Shown: one piece after another, positions 23,901 to 36,300 of the stretch
Numbering within the stretch: position 1 is the stretch's first letter
Layout: each line of letters starts with the position of its first letter
Source of the DNA: Holothuria scabra
Taxonomy: Eukaryota; Echinodermata; Holothuroidea; Aspidochirotida; Holothuriidae
Reading direction: 5' to 3'
Assembly (NCBI GenBank): GCA_037179385.1
Contig: CM074188.1
Location: 17,377,318 to 17,441,317, forward strand
Length of the DNA stretch: 64,000 nucleotides
Notes under the pieces: generated by a model
Databases searched by the model: none
Told to the model about the DNA's origin: nothing
The model's input: the letters and a program-made list of their open reading frames with translations, nothing else
Program-made: the position numbers and the translations under genes

Positions 23901-25369
23901 TGCAGAGGACAAAGATACACTGGAATTGTTGTCTAGTGTAGCATGGCTGGCAAAAAAAGAAAAGAAAAAAACATATATTAGGTCTATGTAGAGTTCGAAA
24001 TTTAAAATCCCACTGAAACTGTTGCAGGGCAGTGTAGGAGTCCATGGATGCATAAGAACATAGTCCCTATTACTTATGTTGTATGCTAAAGTTAGACGCC
24101 AGGCCTTTACAGCTCTGTTTCTAACCAAACTGGTTTAAAAGAAGATTTTCAGGTCACATCAAGTTTTGATGTGTGAGCGGGTTACTTGTTCTAAACATTT
24201 CGCTGGAATTATCATATTTGAAATCCAATGAGTGGTTCTCAAGATATCGACAGGGAAACTTGTTAGGTTTATATTTTCAACAAAAAGTGAACTTGAAGCA
24301 AACACATATGGCATCGTCACATTAATGGTCTTTTGATTTTTCTTCAAATTTAACAACTAAATTTCTCCTAAACAATCCCATATTATCAGAATGTGATTGT
24401 ATAACTGGCATGAAAATTTGCAAACTTTGCATTCCCCATGGGGAGGTCCTTGCCCCTTCATTAACTTTAAGTTCAACACAACAGCCTGAAAAACAGAGGT
24501 AAACGAAGTATTTCTTGTCAATGTAAGGAAGTGATAACGTAATCTCTGCCAGCCTCTAAATCAGTTGTGTGTAACAAAATCTAGTGACGTCATTTACTGA
24601 TATTTCGAGAGATGCGTCTGATTTGAATGGAAGTTCCCCACGATTGTTTAGATTTGTTTTCCATTTCACATTATGAAAACAAGATTTTTGCTCAAGCTTA
24701 CCCTTTAAGTCGAGTCGGTCACGGTCAAGTTGTGGCTAGTAAATGACTTGCTTTCCCAATGGCCAGCTAGCCTTAGCAGGTTGATCGAAAAGGTCACATA
24801 TGGTACTACGTAGGCAAGAAATCTGGAAACTTTTCGTTTTTCTACAAGAAGTCAGAATTTTGTTTTGGAGTTTCTTCTTGAAGCACCAGCTATTCCTATG
24901 CCCAACATCAAACATATTGTCGGGTGTGACTATAGCCTGTTGTGATTACCACATATTTTATCTACGGATAAGATTCCCGAGCAAATCATCCCCAGTCCCA
25001 TCCCCAGTCCCTCCACACATTTGGCTATAATGCAAGATTGGCTCTTCCTTTGAGCGATCAGTTAATTTTTTCCAATCTCCAGCCAGCCAGGCTCTTTCAA
25101 AGAGCAGTCATCCTGTAACAATGACGATTGTAAAGAACAGTGCTTTGATCAGTGTACTGCACAGCCAACTAATGTGAGACGTTTGCATTGCGACGATAAA
25201 GTGACTTTTCACCCACTCCTAAATTGTCGCAATTCCAGCATTCTCATGCCTTCTTTGAGAAAGAAATACAGCTGTTTTAAAACCAATGGGAGTGATATTT
25301 CGAACGATTCTGCATTGTTGCTGTGGTAACAGAAATTGTATAGATATATTGGGGGCATCCCACGAGGTC
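23901..25369. other. Non-genic spacer
   Basis: No supported exon or repeat pair. Confidence 0.4.
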
Positions 25370-25640
25370 GAGGTTCACGAGACAGATGGTCCGCAAGACC
25401 GAAAATTTAAATGCGAGACCGAAAGTAAGAACAGGTTCTCAAGACCGAAAATGTGAAAGAGTTGGCAAGACCGGAAATGAGAATGGGCCATCGAACCTGA
25501 AAATGAATACAGGTCTGCCGGTTTTCAATCTCGCGAACCGTTCCTCACTTTCCGTCTCGCGGATCCTATTTCCTTTTATTTTTCTCTTCGGTTTCGTGAA
25601 CCACTTTTGATTTTCGGTCTTGTACTTGTACACTTTTGAT
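25370..25640. repeat. Degenerate AAGACCGAAAAT array in two orientations
   Basis: The left half repeats (C/G)(A/C)AAGACCGAAAATG or GAGACCGAAAGT about five times at ~28-bp steps (25385-25490). The right half carries the inverse (TTTCCGTCTCGCG, CTTCGGTTTCGTGAA, ATTTTCGGTCTTG) from about 25545 to 25625. The overall form is a decayed inverted pair of short arrays. The frames across it are not genes. Confidence 0.65.
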
Positions 25641-25935
25641 CTCGCGCTGACTTCAATTAACAAGATATTAATTAGGTGTGACGAATAATAACGACAGGTT
25701 AAAATTTAGGCGTATACTTTTGCATGAGACCTTGCAATGTGTTACACAGTGTCACCCAGGGCGACGCGAAAAAAACGTTTTTAGGGGGGAAGGGCGTGCC
25801 GGCGTGGGAATTGTGAATCTCAAGAAGAGTACGATCTAAGCTGAGCGCCACTATCAGTTGGAGCCTAACGTACAGAAAAAGGTGAAAAATCGTGACCCCA
25901 GACAAGCCTGAATTTTTATTGGGGCCCAAGAATTG
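25641..25935. mobile_element. Fragment carrying the GCGGAGCG hairpin word
   Basis: 25826-25900 contains ATCTAAGCTGAGCGCCACTATCAGTTGGAGC followed by ACGTACAG-AAAA, read as separate short blocks. This is a decayed version of the hairpin word of the hAT-like elements. No termini were recognised. Confidence 0.45.
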
Positions 25936-28900
25936 ACACCTCAGTTCCTTCCTGGGACTATGGTTATGTTGCTCTTTATTAGCATTTTACTATTCAATAA
26001 TGCGTCGATGACCATAACTTATGCTCTAGAATGATGTTCGAAGTGACTCTTAAAAAGGCGTATGATAATCTCTTTGAACTCTGCAACAGGCCATGAAGGG
26101 CCGAAAGCTTTGGTAGCACTGGCAGATTGTATTGAGTGAATATAATTAAACGCATGCAAGTTTTATCTGATTAGTGTTGAAATTATGTCCAAGAAATGGT
26201 TTGGTGTAATATATCAGGAACAAACAGCAGTCTGAATGGTTTATCAGCAAGACATGCACATCTGCATGGCAAATCATTTGTGTTTTAAGTGGACTCTTTT
26301 CAATAGATGGAAACATTCATCGCAAGAGCTTGAGATTACGCCGAAATGAGCTACTCCTGAAGCTAAATGCGTAAGAAGTGACGGCCATGAGAACAGCCTC
26401 CCCAGTAAATCAATGGAGCTGTTAGCAACTCCCTGGTAAATCGAACAAACCATGCTTGTAGGGTTTACATACTTTCATTCAGCTTTACTTTTCAAAAACA
26501 GTTAACTTCGCAGAGTACCTCAACATATTATGGGTTTTAAAATGCATTTTCAGACAAATTTTTCGACACCCTAAATTTTTCTTTTTTTTGGGGGGGGGGG
26601 GATGACTAGGTCCCACATGGGCACAATGCCTCTGGTGTCACCAAGAAAAAAAAGGGTAAACGGTTGGGGTAAAATACCTAAAAAAAGTAAAAATGGGATC
26701 AATTTACATTAAAGTGTCTAGGCAAATGTGGAAGCCATGTCAAAAATTTGTTTTGGGGCCATTAATGAAAGTATAAGGAGTTCACCCAAGCGGTGTGGTA
26801 TTTGAAGTATCATTCATTCAGGTATTAGAATGATACTCGAGGGGGCTCATTGCCATATTGCCAATGCACCATTAATTCTATAATTGATTAAGGCATTGAG
26901 ATGGGGGGAAGATTTGGGGCACGATATGAGGAAAAGTTTAAGGATAGAGAGAAAAAAATGCTATTTTAGGTGTTTTTTTGCATTGCAAGGTTGGGTCATG
27001 GGGGGGGGGGGTTCTAACCACTCAAACCCTGAAACACCAACCTGGTACAACAAAGGAGGTATACAAAATGTTGTGAGAAGCTGTTATTTAGAAAATAGAA
27101 GCTGTTATTTAGAAAATTAGGATGCCAGGGTTTCAGTGTTATAATAACCAATTTCTTAGCATCTGAATTTGGATAACGACAACAACAGAAAGAGAGGACA
27201 ACTTGAACAAGTTTCTTTCATTGGACTAAATCGTTTGTTTAATTCACATTTTACTTCAACTGACACTTTTGTACTTCCAAAATGCATTCCAAGAACTATA
27301 ATGCTTCTGAGGAGTATGGGATTGCATACAACTGCTTAACTGTGTCCTTCTAATAGAAGCAACTGCTTGCAAAAGACCTTCTCCCACAAAATGTAAAAAA
27401 CCCGACTATGCTAAGCAGATATTTTGTCTCTGAGTGGAAAATTGGACATTTATTCTACAGGGAGTTGGGTAAAAATTAATGTCTTCCCTGAGAAAAAATA
27501 ATCGCATGTGGCCATGAGACAAAGACCAGCTGTAGCTGGTCAAATAAGATTAGGCTGACAGGCCAGTTTTTTACTCACTGTGAAGCTGAAAGAACCAAAC
27601 ATGGTCATCCCTTGCTCTGTGTCAAACATGGGAATAGCTATGAGTTGAACAGAGTGCAATTTTGGCAACTTTACCTAGCCTTTAACACGTAACACAAAAC
27701 TTACACTTATAGGATCTGTGCTATACCTGCGGGAGGAGTGAGATAAACTTAGCCAATATCAGATGGTATTACTTAATATGAAAACTTACATACCAGTCAA
27801 AAGCAACACTGTACAACAGGCCAAACTAAAGTATCCATTAAAAGTTTTGACTGAAACTCACAAACCACAGTCAAACACATATACCAAACAATATTCAGAG
27901 CAAATGGCTGTAGAACCTACAAATTTGACAATTAACCTCCTCAGGCAAGGACATATGCCAAGGCTTCTAGTAAGTTTTGGGAGCAAATGGGTGTAAAAAC
28001 TGACAAATTTGGCCAAAGCTTCAAGTCAGTAGATTTAAAATGTGTATAAACATCACAACGATTGATATTTTTGGTTCCTGAAATTGTGACCAACAGGTTT
28101 TGACCATGAAGCCAAAGACACAGGATGGCAGTATTTCACAAAAGCAATGGTTCAATGTGAAGACTTTGTGCTTACTACGTAGGAATGGGTCACCTATAGA
28201 AGGAGTGGTAAAATTCCTTTCCTCTTTGTTCCTCCTATGGGTCCTATGCAATTATCAACCCAGTTTGTAGGCACATTGTTGCTTTGGTATGTATACAACA
28301 CTTTTCATTTTGTATCTTTGTATGAATTTGCATGTTTGGGGGGGGGGGGGGGTGTGATGACAAAGCTTCGTTATTTTCAGTCCTCATCTGCTACCTTGTT
28401 GTACTCTCATTGTACTTTTTTAAAAATGATGACATGAAAATAAGCTTGATCAAAGATACAATGATAATGAAAGGTGTTCTCTTAAACCAAAAACCAACAG
28501 CAATTTTTGAATATTTACAGCTACATAGAAGCTAGATAAAGGTACCTCAGAAAAAAAGGTGAAGCAACCTCAAATGTACATACAATAATGACCTCACATG
28601 ACAATTTGAACACAATACTCACCACAGCCCTTTCTGGACTGCCAACAATTTGTGCCTGCTTCACAAGTCAATTGTTACAACACAACCCTGATATAAAAGT
28701 ACCTTGGTACAAATAGGCACAATCTCATTGCAAGCTTACAAACTACACACAGTCACTTTTTAAATGTGAAGGACCAAACTTTTCCTGAAGCAAATCTTAC
28801 AAATGAAACAAACCAGAGGCTGTGAGGATCTTTTGATGGCATTTTCCAGCACAGCAGAAAAAATACAGAAGCTCAAAATGAAATCCAATGAAAAAACATT

Positions 28901-30172
28901 TTAGCGCTCATGCCCTTATATCCATAACCTTATAACCTGCTGCAGATATCTCTGGAAAGCAGTAACAAAAACTTTATCTGATTATGATGGAACATAGAAA
29001 TGCAAGAGCATGTAATATATCTATGGCTCATGTCATTGTATGAAGACCACAAAGGAATATTTATTAGGCTTCTGGCAACAACTTGGCTGTGTTACACGCA
29101 CTAAAGAATGAATTAAATGTACCCCCACTCATACAAAAGTTGGCGTAATAAATTTCAGATTCTAAATTAAATAGGCTTCATTTCATGAAGGAAAGGGATG
29201 GGAAACAAAGTGCTTAGGGATATTGTAGGGTTGTACTTGTAAAGGTATGGTCTGTATATTTTCAAAAAAACATGAAAGAATGATGTCAAAACTGAACATT
29301 TATACATCATCATTCTAGTGATGTGTGTCATTTCAGAACATAGAACATGAATCTGATGATCCACTGAGTACGCAGAGGGCCCATCAATGCTGAGAGGGCC
29401 CACCAGTGCTCACATCAAAGGGTGGGGTCCAGGGGGCTTAACTCCACTGTTACTCTATAAATGCTTGCAACATAATGTTGAAACCTCTTGTACACAAAAG
29501 AGACCTCTAATTTCCCTACGTTGTTGCTTTGTGATTTTTTTTTTCATTTTCAGTATTAGTACATTTTGTAAAACTTAAGTCATAAAATCAGAATGTCACA
29601 ATTTTAATGAGTTTTAAACCTTGGAAAATGGAGCACTTGGCAAGTATACACTGTTATTTAATGTCAGTTTCTGCCATGTTGCCACTACTATGTTCCTATT
29701 GCTGACATAGTTTGGTCCAAAGTTGATTGAACATAATTGTAGCAAACTTTGAGTAATGTCACCTACCCTACCCACCCTCAAACAAAATTTTGCAAAGTAT
29801 TTTATTATTATTTTTCATTCTTTCAAATCAAGAAGCACCCAGTGCATTGCTAGCACTAGACCCTAACCCTAAGATTTGCATCACAATGCAATCTACCACC
29901 TGGCTTTAAAAAAAATGAAAATTCAAAACAAAAACTTTAATAACAAGTAAACTCAATTTTGAAATTTGATCGAAAAAATAATCCAATTGTAAAGCTACCA
30001 AAAAATAACTTGACTGAAAAAGAACAGGGTAGTCAAATAAAATGTTTTCACTGCTTCCCTCTAAAAACCCCAAAAAGAAAAATACCCTAGATGAAACAAG
30101 TCAAAAAAAGGGGGAAAGGGGCAAAGAGGGGGTGATAAGAATTTTAGTGAACTCTAGATGGATCTATCTAAC
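25936..30172. other. Intergenic region 3' of PPIB
   Basis: I find no exon. Small features are G-runs at about 26588, 27001 and 28340, and a 22-bp tandem duplication of GAAGCTGTTATTTAGAAAAT at 27075-27118. The PPIB 3' UTR should occupy the right edge (see 29801). Telomere-like CCCTAACCCTAA occurs once near 29862 and is too short to matter. Confidence 0.4.
29801..29806 (-). promoter_or_regulatory. Candidate poly(A) signal of PPIB
   Basis: AATAAA on the minus strand, about 370 bp after the PPIB stop codon, is the first canonical hexamer downstream. A weaker ATTAAA lies nearer at 29936-29941. Either could be used. Confidence 0.35.
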
Positions 30173-30310
30173 TTATGCATCTTCTGGAGTTGGTCCTTTA
30201 TCTACTTCAAATGACTCTGTAACTTCAATGACCCCGGAATCATAAATTACACAGTCCTTGACAGGGCTAGAACCAGATACAGCTGTACCTTCAACTGCAC
30301 GTACAACTTT
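30173..30310 (-). CDS. PPIB: PPIB coding exon 5 (residues 168-212) and stop
   Basis: Begins after CTCAACAG with KVVRAVEG and reaches the TAA at 30173-30175. The last ~14 residues are acidic and differ from the vertebrate tail. Confidence 0.95.
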   Translation of the reverse strand, partial: KVVRAVEGTAVSGSSPVKDCVIYDSGVIEVTESFEVDKGPTPEDA

Positions 30311-33300
30311 CTGTTGAGAAACAAGAAAAATGAGGCACATTACAGTAGTTTTTAACATTGAAAATGTTGATTAAGTCAAAAAACAAAAAGTAACCCTTTC
30401 ACGCTAACCACCCAGCGGACTGAGAGGATGTATTCATTATCCACTCTATTCAAGTGACTTAACTTGATTAACATAGTATAAAGATGCACCCCCTCCATGA
30501 TTCCTCCATGATTCACGTTGAAAATGATAACATTTTAATAAAAGCAGATTTCATGAAATTAGATAAAAAACAAGTTAGGCAGTTGAATTCAAACTTCCGA
30601 AGAGTTTTAACTAAAATGGATAGAGATTTCAATAATAAGGCATCTCCATGTAGCCTATCCATTAAGATACATAGCAGTCAGGCCTTGATTTTCGGAAAAA
30701 TTTGTGGTTGTCCTTCGCGCAACCATTTCATTATTTTCAGTTGCCCACAAGGAAATTTGGTTGTCCATACAGTTTTTACACAATGACAAAGCAGTAATTG
30801 TGTTCATGTATCATTGGTCTTGACTCTTGAAGAATAAGAAGATGTGACTTTTTAGAGACAAAAACACTTGCAGTCTGAAATATTGTATAATGAAAAAGTC
30901 TATAGTGTTGAACAGTCAGCAGTATACTTCTTCAATCAGATAAAAGCAAATTGCTTTTTAATTCATTCTGAGAGAAAAATGGTTGTGGATTGGACAACCA
31001 ACTTTTAACTTTTGGAATTTTAGTAGTCTCCGATAATGAAACAATCATGAAAATCGAGCCTTAGCAGTTCACAGTCAAAGGTTCAGTACTTAACAGTAGT
31101 TAATTTTAATGAAGCAGTCCCCACAGCCTTTCTCCAGTTGTGGGGCACTTTTTTCACTGATTTCTTTGATTATGGGGTGCACCATGCAAAATGGCAGAAA
31201 GTTCCACGACCAAAGTCTGGCAAGTCTCCGTCTGGGAGACAAACCCCTTCCCCCTTGGAAAATCAAACCCTGAACCAAGAAGAATAGAGTAGGAACCTGA
31301 ACATGATACATATTCCATATGGAATGAACAGACATTGTCACAACATTATTGCACACTTGACAACAACCTCAAGAATTCAAAACATTCTGGAACCTACAAG
31401 GACACAGTAACAATTAACATAATTTACTAACCATTCCTTTAAGTACTTTGCCAAATACTACATGTCTACCATCAAGCCAGGATGTTTTGACAGTTGTGAT
31501 GAAAAACTGAGATCCATTTGTGTCTGGTCCTGCATTAGCCATACTTAGCCAGCCTGCTCCATTATGCTTTATTTTAAAGTTCTCATCATCAAATTTATTT
31601 CCATAAATACTCTTGCCTGTAGGGAAAAAAAGACGAATGAGCCAACTGAAGAAATGAAGTAAAATATATTAATTAAAAAATTCCAAAAAGCCTCTAAAAA
31701 TTTATGTGCAAAATTGTGAGGTGAGGGAAAGGTCTCATTTTGGAATAAGCATTATCAGAGTATTGAACTCTTACCTAACAATTTGCTCAAAATCCTGTCC
31801 ATGTGACCACTTTTAACTGGGCTTTGTACTTAAAGACATAATTAATACTATTGGCCAACAATTCCATTGGACATGGGCACAGTCCACATACAAAAGAGTC
31901 TTTGCTAATAAGCAGGTTCAGTAATTGGCTGCTGCATGGAATTTTGGGGCACAGCTCAGAATATACAAAAGGAGCTCAAAATTGGCAACAGCTTTCCCTT
32001 GTTTCGTCAGTATATGTGCACAACACTATCTAAAAGTCTAGCCAACCTGAACAAAAACAGGAATCCAGTCCTACTTTACATCAGATCAAAATGCCAAGTT
32101 TCATCCCAAGAAGATAATTTAGACACAATCAAATGCACAAAACCATACTTGAGATCTGTCCTTATGTTATGGACGGATTAAGAAAGAATTCTTCACATAA
32201 ACTCTAATTTTGGAGTAAGCGCTGTAAGTGTGGGTAAGATCTGCAATACTGTATGGGTGCGAGACTTGAAAACTAACACAACAAGAGGAATGCAAACTGG
32301 ACACCTTAAAATACAAGTGTTTGAAACCCATCCTTAAGATCAGATTCTCACAAACAATTAGTTATTAGGAAATGGAAGACTTGAAAAAATTACAGAGGAT
32401 GAGTCATGAAAACGCACAAAAAATATTTTGCCATTTTCACTCTGAACTTCATGGGCAAAAGCATTAAAATACTTACTTTAAAAAATTTTTCTAAAAAACT
32501 GCTTTTACAAAAGTAACTTTTCATCAAAATAGACTTTGTCATACATTTCTTTTGTGTTTGGAGTGAATGCTCAAAATAGCTGTGTATGGGAGAATTTGAT
32601 GACAGGAATTAAAGGGGTTGTGTTTTGGAAATTCATTTTGAAATTGAAACTGTTTATTGTATAGTCAATCATAAAATAAACCATGTTATTTTTTTTTCTT
32701 CCACAAATAAGTTAATATGAGGAAGCATAAGCCTGCTGTGCACTTTATAAGTTTTGCCATAATGCCCGAATACACAGGTCTCTCCAAACTAGAAGAAAAA
32801 TTCAAGCTAAATATTCTTCTGAAGCCATATCTTATTTCATGTCCTCACTTTAAAACCTCAATTAACATGTGCAGAAGTGTTTTTAGAAGAGAGGATGAGG
32901 TGTGAAACTTACTTGATGTCAAAACCAGAGGGAATTCAATCCCCCCCTGGGAAAATATTTATTTCCCAGGAAGGGAGTACAGTAATATTATTTCCCAAGA
33001 GGGGGGTAGAATTCTCCACAATTCTCTCTTTATTTTTATGGTGAAGACAAGGAAAATTTCCCTCCAGATGCCAAAATTTCCCCAGAAGGAGCTTTAGCTT
33101 CAAAACTTTTTCACCCAAAGATCTCACCCTCTCCTCCCCCCCCTCCCCATCCATAATTTGTAAAGGATTTGCAACATGCAGAATTTGCTCACTGTAATCC
33201 CAGGCTGTAGTAGGAGGTGACTGTAAAGGTTGATGTATTGATAAACCCCCATGTAACTAACTCAGCAATGCAGCTAAAGAATTGCTGAACAAACCAACAC

Positions 33301-36300
33301 ACAAACAATATAATTTCAAGAAGGTGCATTCTACTTCCAGCACTGTGATGCATCCTTACTATGGAAGTTCAAAAACATTTCTTATCACTAATAAGTTGCT
33401 TAATTACTTTTCCTGAAGTTCTTAATCTAAGGCTGGTCAGAAATTGATTCAAATTGAAGCTTCCTGTAATGTTAACCATATCCACTGTGCTCATACTTGT
33501 AACACACTGACCATGAAGCAACTAGAACATGCATCTCAAAAATAGGGGTTGTTATGGCATCCTAGTACACTATGCATACAGGCAAAGAAAATACAGCCAG
33601 TTTATACAATAATGTTCATAAAAACCTCATATTTGAGGTAAAACCGTTCAAAGACAAATAAAGCCATTTAAGCTACATATTTCATAGACATTCCTGCAGA
33701 TATCCAAGAATGTCAGAAATGGATCATTTTGTTACCAACATTCTCAGCAATAAAAAGGATTGTTCCACCAAGCAGTAAATCAAGCAGTGTACTGTACTTC
33801 CCAATAATTCTACTGTTAAGGAGGGGAAATATTGTCACACGAGTCTCATATAAAGTCATTCATAAAATAGGATAGTTTACTCCAGTTAATTTGTCAGAGG
33901 TGACAGCATTTTACCTTTAAAGGCAGTCTACTCTTATCCTTAATTATAACTTTTATAGTAGCTCACACAAATTTTCAATTGGTGCAACCTTTTGATTGTC
34001 AGCAGGACAAATACAGAGTATTTCAGCTCATATCACACAGCATGTACAATACTGAATGTTTTGATTACACATTGGGGTCTCATATGCCCACCCTGGAGCA
34101 ATAAACTAAGATTGTGCCTGGACGAGAATGGGTTTTAGACAGTTGTGGGAGGGGCTTAAGTAGGAAGGTTTGTAGAATTTGACTGTATTTCGGATAAGAC
34201 GATTAGACATTTGAGTAAATACGTTCATGTGTATGATGGTACAGGACTACTGGATACTTCTTTCCCCCACTAGTCATCAAGGATGGAACAGTTTTCTAGG
34301 GCAAGAGGAACTTTCAAGTAATGGTTCTAAGTTTATTAAATATAACTTTGGAGTCTTTGAAAAATTGCAGATGTGCTAAAACTTTGATAAAAACGTATCT
34401 TCTGAGGGATTAATTTTGTTGTTAGCTTGGCTCTTTTTTATGTTTTCATCTTTATTGGCCTGTATCTGCATGTTTGCAGTGTAATTTTTATTGGCCCCTC
34501 TGTTAGATCTTTTAATTGTCTTATGCAGCATCATTTTATTTTTGTTTTGTTTAGTTTGACTTTTGAATCAAATTGAAATGCCCCATTTAAACTGGTATAT
34601 TAATAAAAATAATCATTTCTGCTGTTAATATTATCACTACCATTATTAAGGTTTACTCTTACTTTACAAAATAAGAAAACTTCATGGATTTACCTCCTGT
34701 TCCAGTGCCATGAGTAAAGTCACCACCTTGGATCATGAAGTCCTTGATGACACGATGAAATTTACTTCCTTTGTATCCTTCTTTACCCTATATGGAAGAA
34801 AATGTAAAAAAAAAAGAAAACTGTTGTCAGAGTGCGAAGGGTATACTTTCATGCAACCAGAATATAAAAATTTATGGGTTTTGCCAAATACATTGGCCCA
34901 CAGATTTCACACAAACTGTTCCATACAAATTATACATGGGCACTAGACAAAAATTCTTTGATGTATCTTTTGAATGATGTAATGAATTCACACAGGAAAG
35001 AAAAGCATACAAGTAATGCCAACTTTATGATATCATGGGCAGGGTTCCAGTGACACCAGTCAGAAATTGCTGGCAACAGTAGTCTGTCTTTAGCCTGTGT
35101 AAGAGAAACAAATCTAAAACTTACTGATCGTTGTGCTAAAGTTTTGAAGTTCTTGACAGTTTTAGGCACAGTATCACCAAAGAGACCAATAACCACTCTA
35201 CCAATTTCTTCGTCTCCAATTTTTATATCAAAATAAACCTGCAAAGAAAAGCAAGGAAAATTAAAGACTTATTTGAAGAGAAGGCATAAATGACAACAAG
35301 CTGCACATGACTCACTGTACCAACTTTAATGACCTAAAAACACAGTTCGAGGTTTCCTCTCAAGTTGGAACATCTACCTGGTATGTTCTAAAAACAGGAT
35401 TCTTCCCAGCCTTTTTTCCAAACTGGGTGGGAATAAATTCTCCCAAGTTGGTGGTGGTGTGATCTAGGGAGCAAAGCACCCTGAAGCAGGCTTTGACTTT
35501 TAGATTTTCCAGGCCAGGTACAAATCACACTCCTCAGGAAATTGAGGTGCGAGATAGGGGTGCTGTTTTATTAAATTTTAATAGATTTAAATAAATCCCC
35601 ATTCTTCATGTAGGTCTGCAAACAATCACACTCTTCACAGTGATTTGAGGTGAGTGGTGGTGTGCAACCACATTTGCCTGTGGAAGCCAGTGATTTAAAC
35701 ACTTAATTAGGAAAAGCTATACACCACATTAAATTATGAGGGATTTTTCTGCAAACTATTTTGTTATTCTTTAAACATCTCACTTTGAATATATATGTGA
35801 CTAAGGCTGTCACATTTAGAAGTATAAACGAACGATCGGCCGTTTAAACGGCGCTTTCATAGCCCAAACATTTAAATAATATGAACGAAGTTTGCTCCCA
35901 AACAGAGAGCACAAAGTTGTTCACACTTCCATTTACCACTTTTGCCTTGATGTATTTCTTTCAAAAGATGTTCATTTATCGATTTAAACAATGAATAAAG
36001 CTTCCAAAATAAACTGTTGTGAGGAGTCTTTTCTTGATATCTGTCTGTCACTCTCTCTCTAACTTACCGTAATCCATATAACAAAAGCTACTGCTCGAGC
36101 TGACAAGTTCGTAGCCTGCACAGCAAGCACCCTAACTAACGACACAATGGGGCTTTGGGAATAAACCTCACATCAATGACACTATAATGATGATTGACAC
36201 AAAGGGGATGACGGGATTATAAATCGTAACAAGATTTAGCCCGAGATCTAAATTAATCAGTGCACTGTGCACAACTTCAGTGAATGAAAAATCAAGGTTT

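Noticed and set aside
29862..29874. CCCTAACCCTAA telomere-like run
   Set aside because: Only two units; not evidence for a telomere.
30484..30786. 100-codon plus-strand frame in PPIB intron 4
   Set aside because: No motif, no splice or promoter context, antisense to the intron of an identified gene.
34930..35244. 104-codon minus-strand frame as one exon
   Set aside because: Only 35125-35238 is exon; the rest is read-through past the GTAAGT donor into intron 2.
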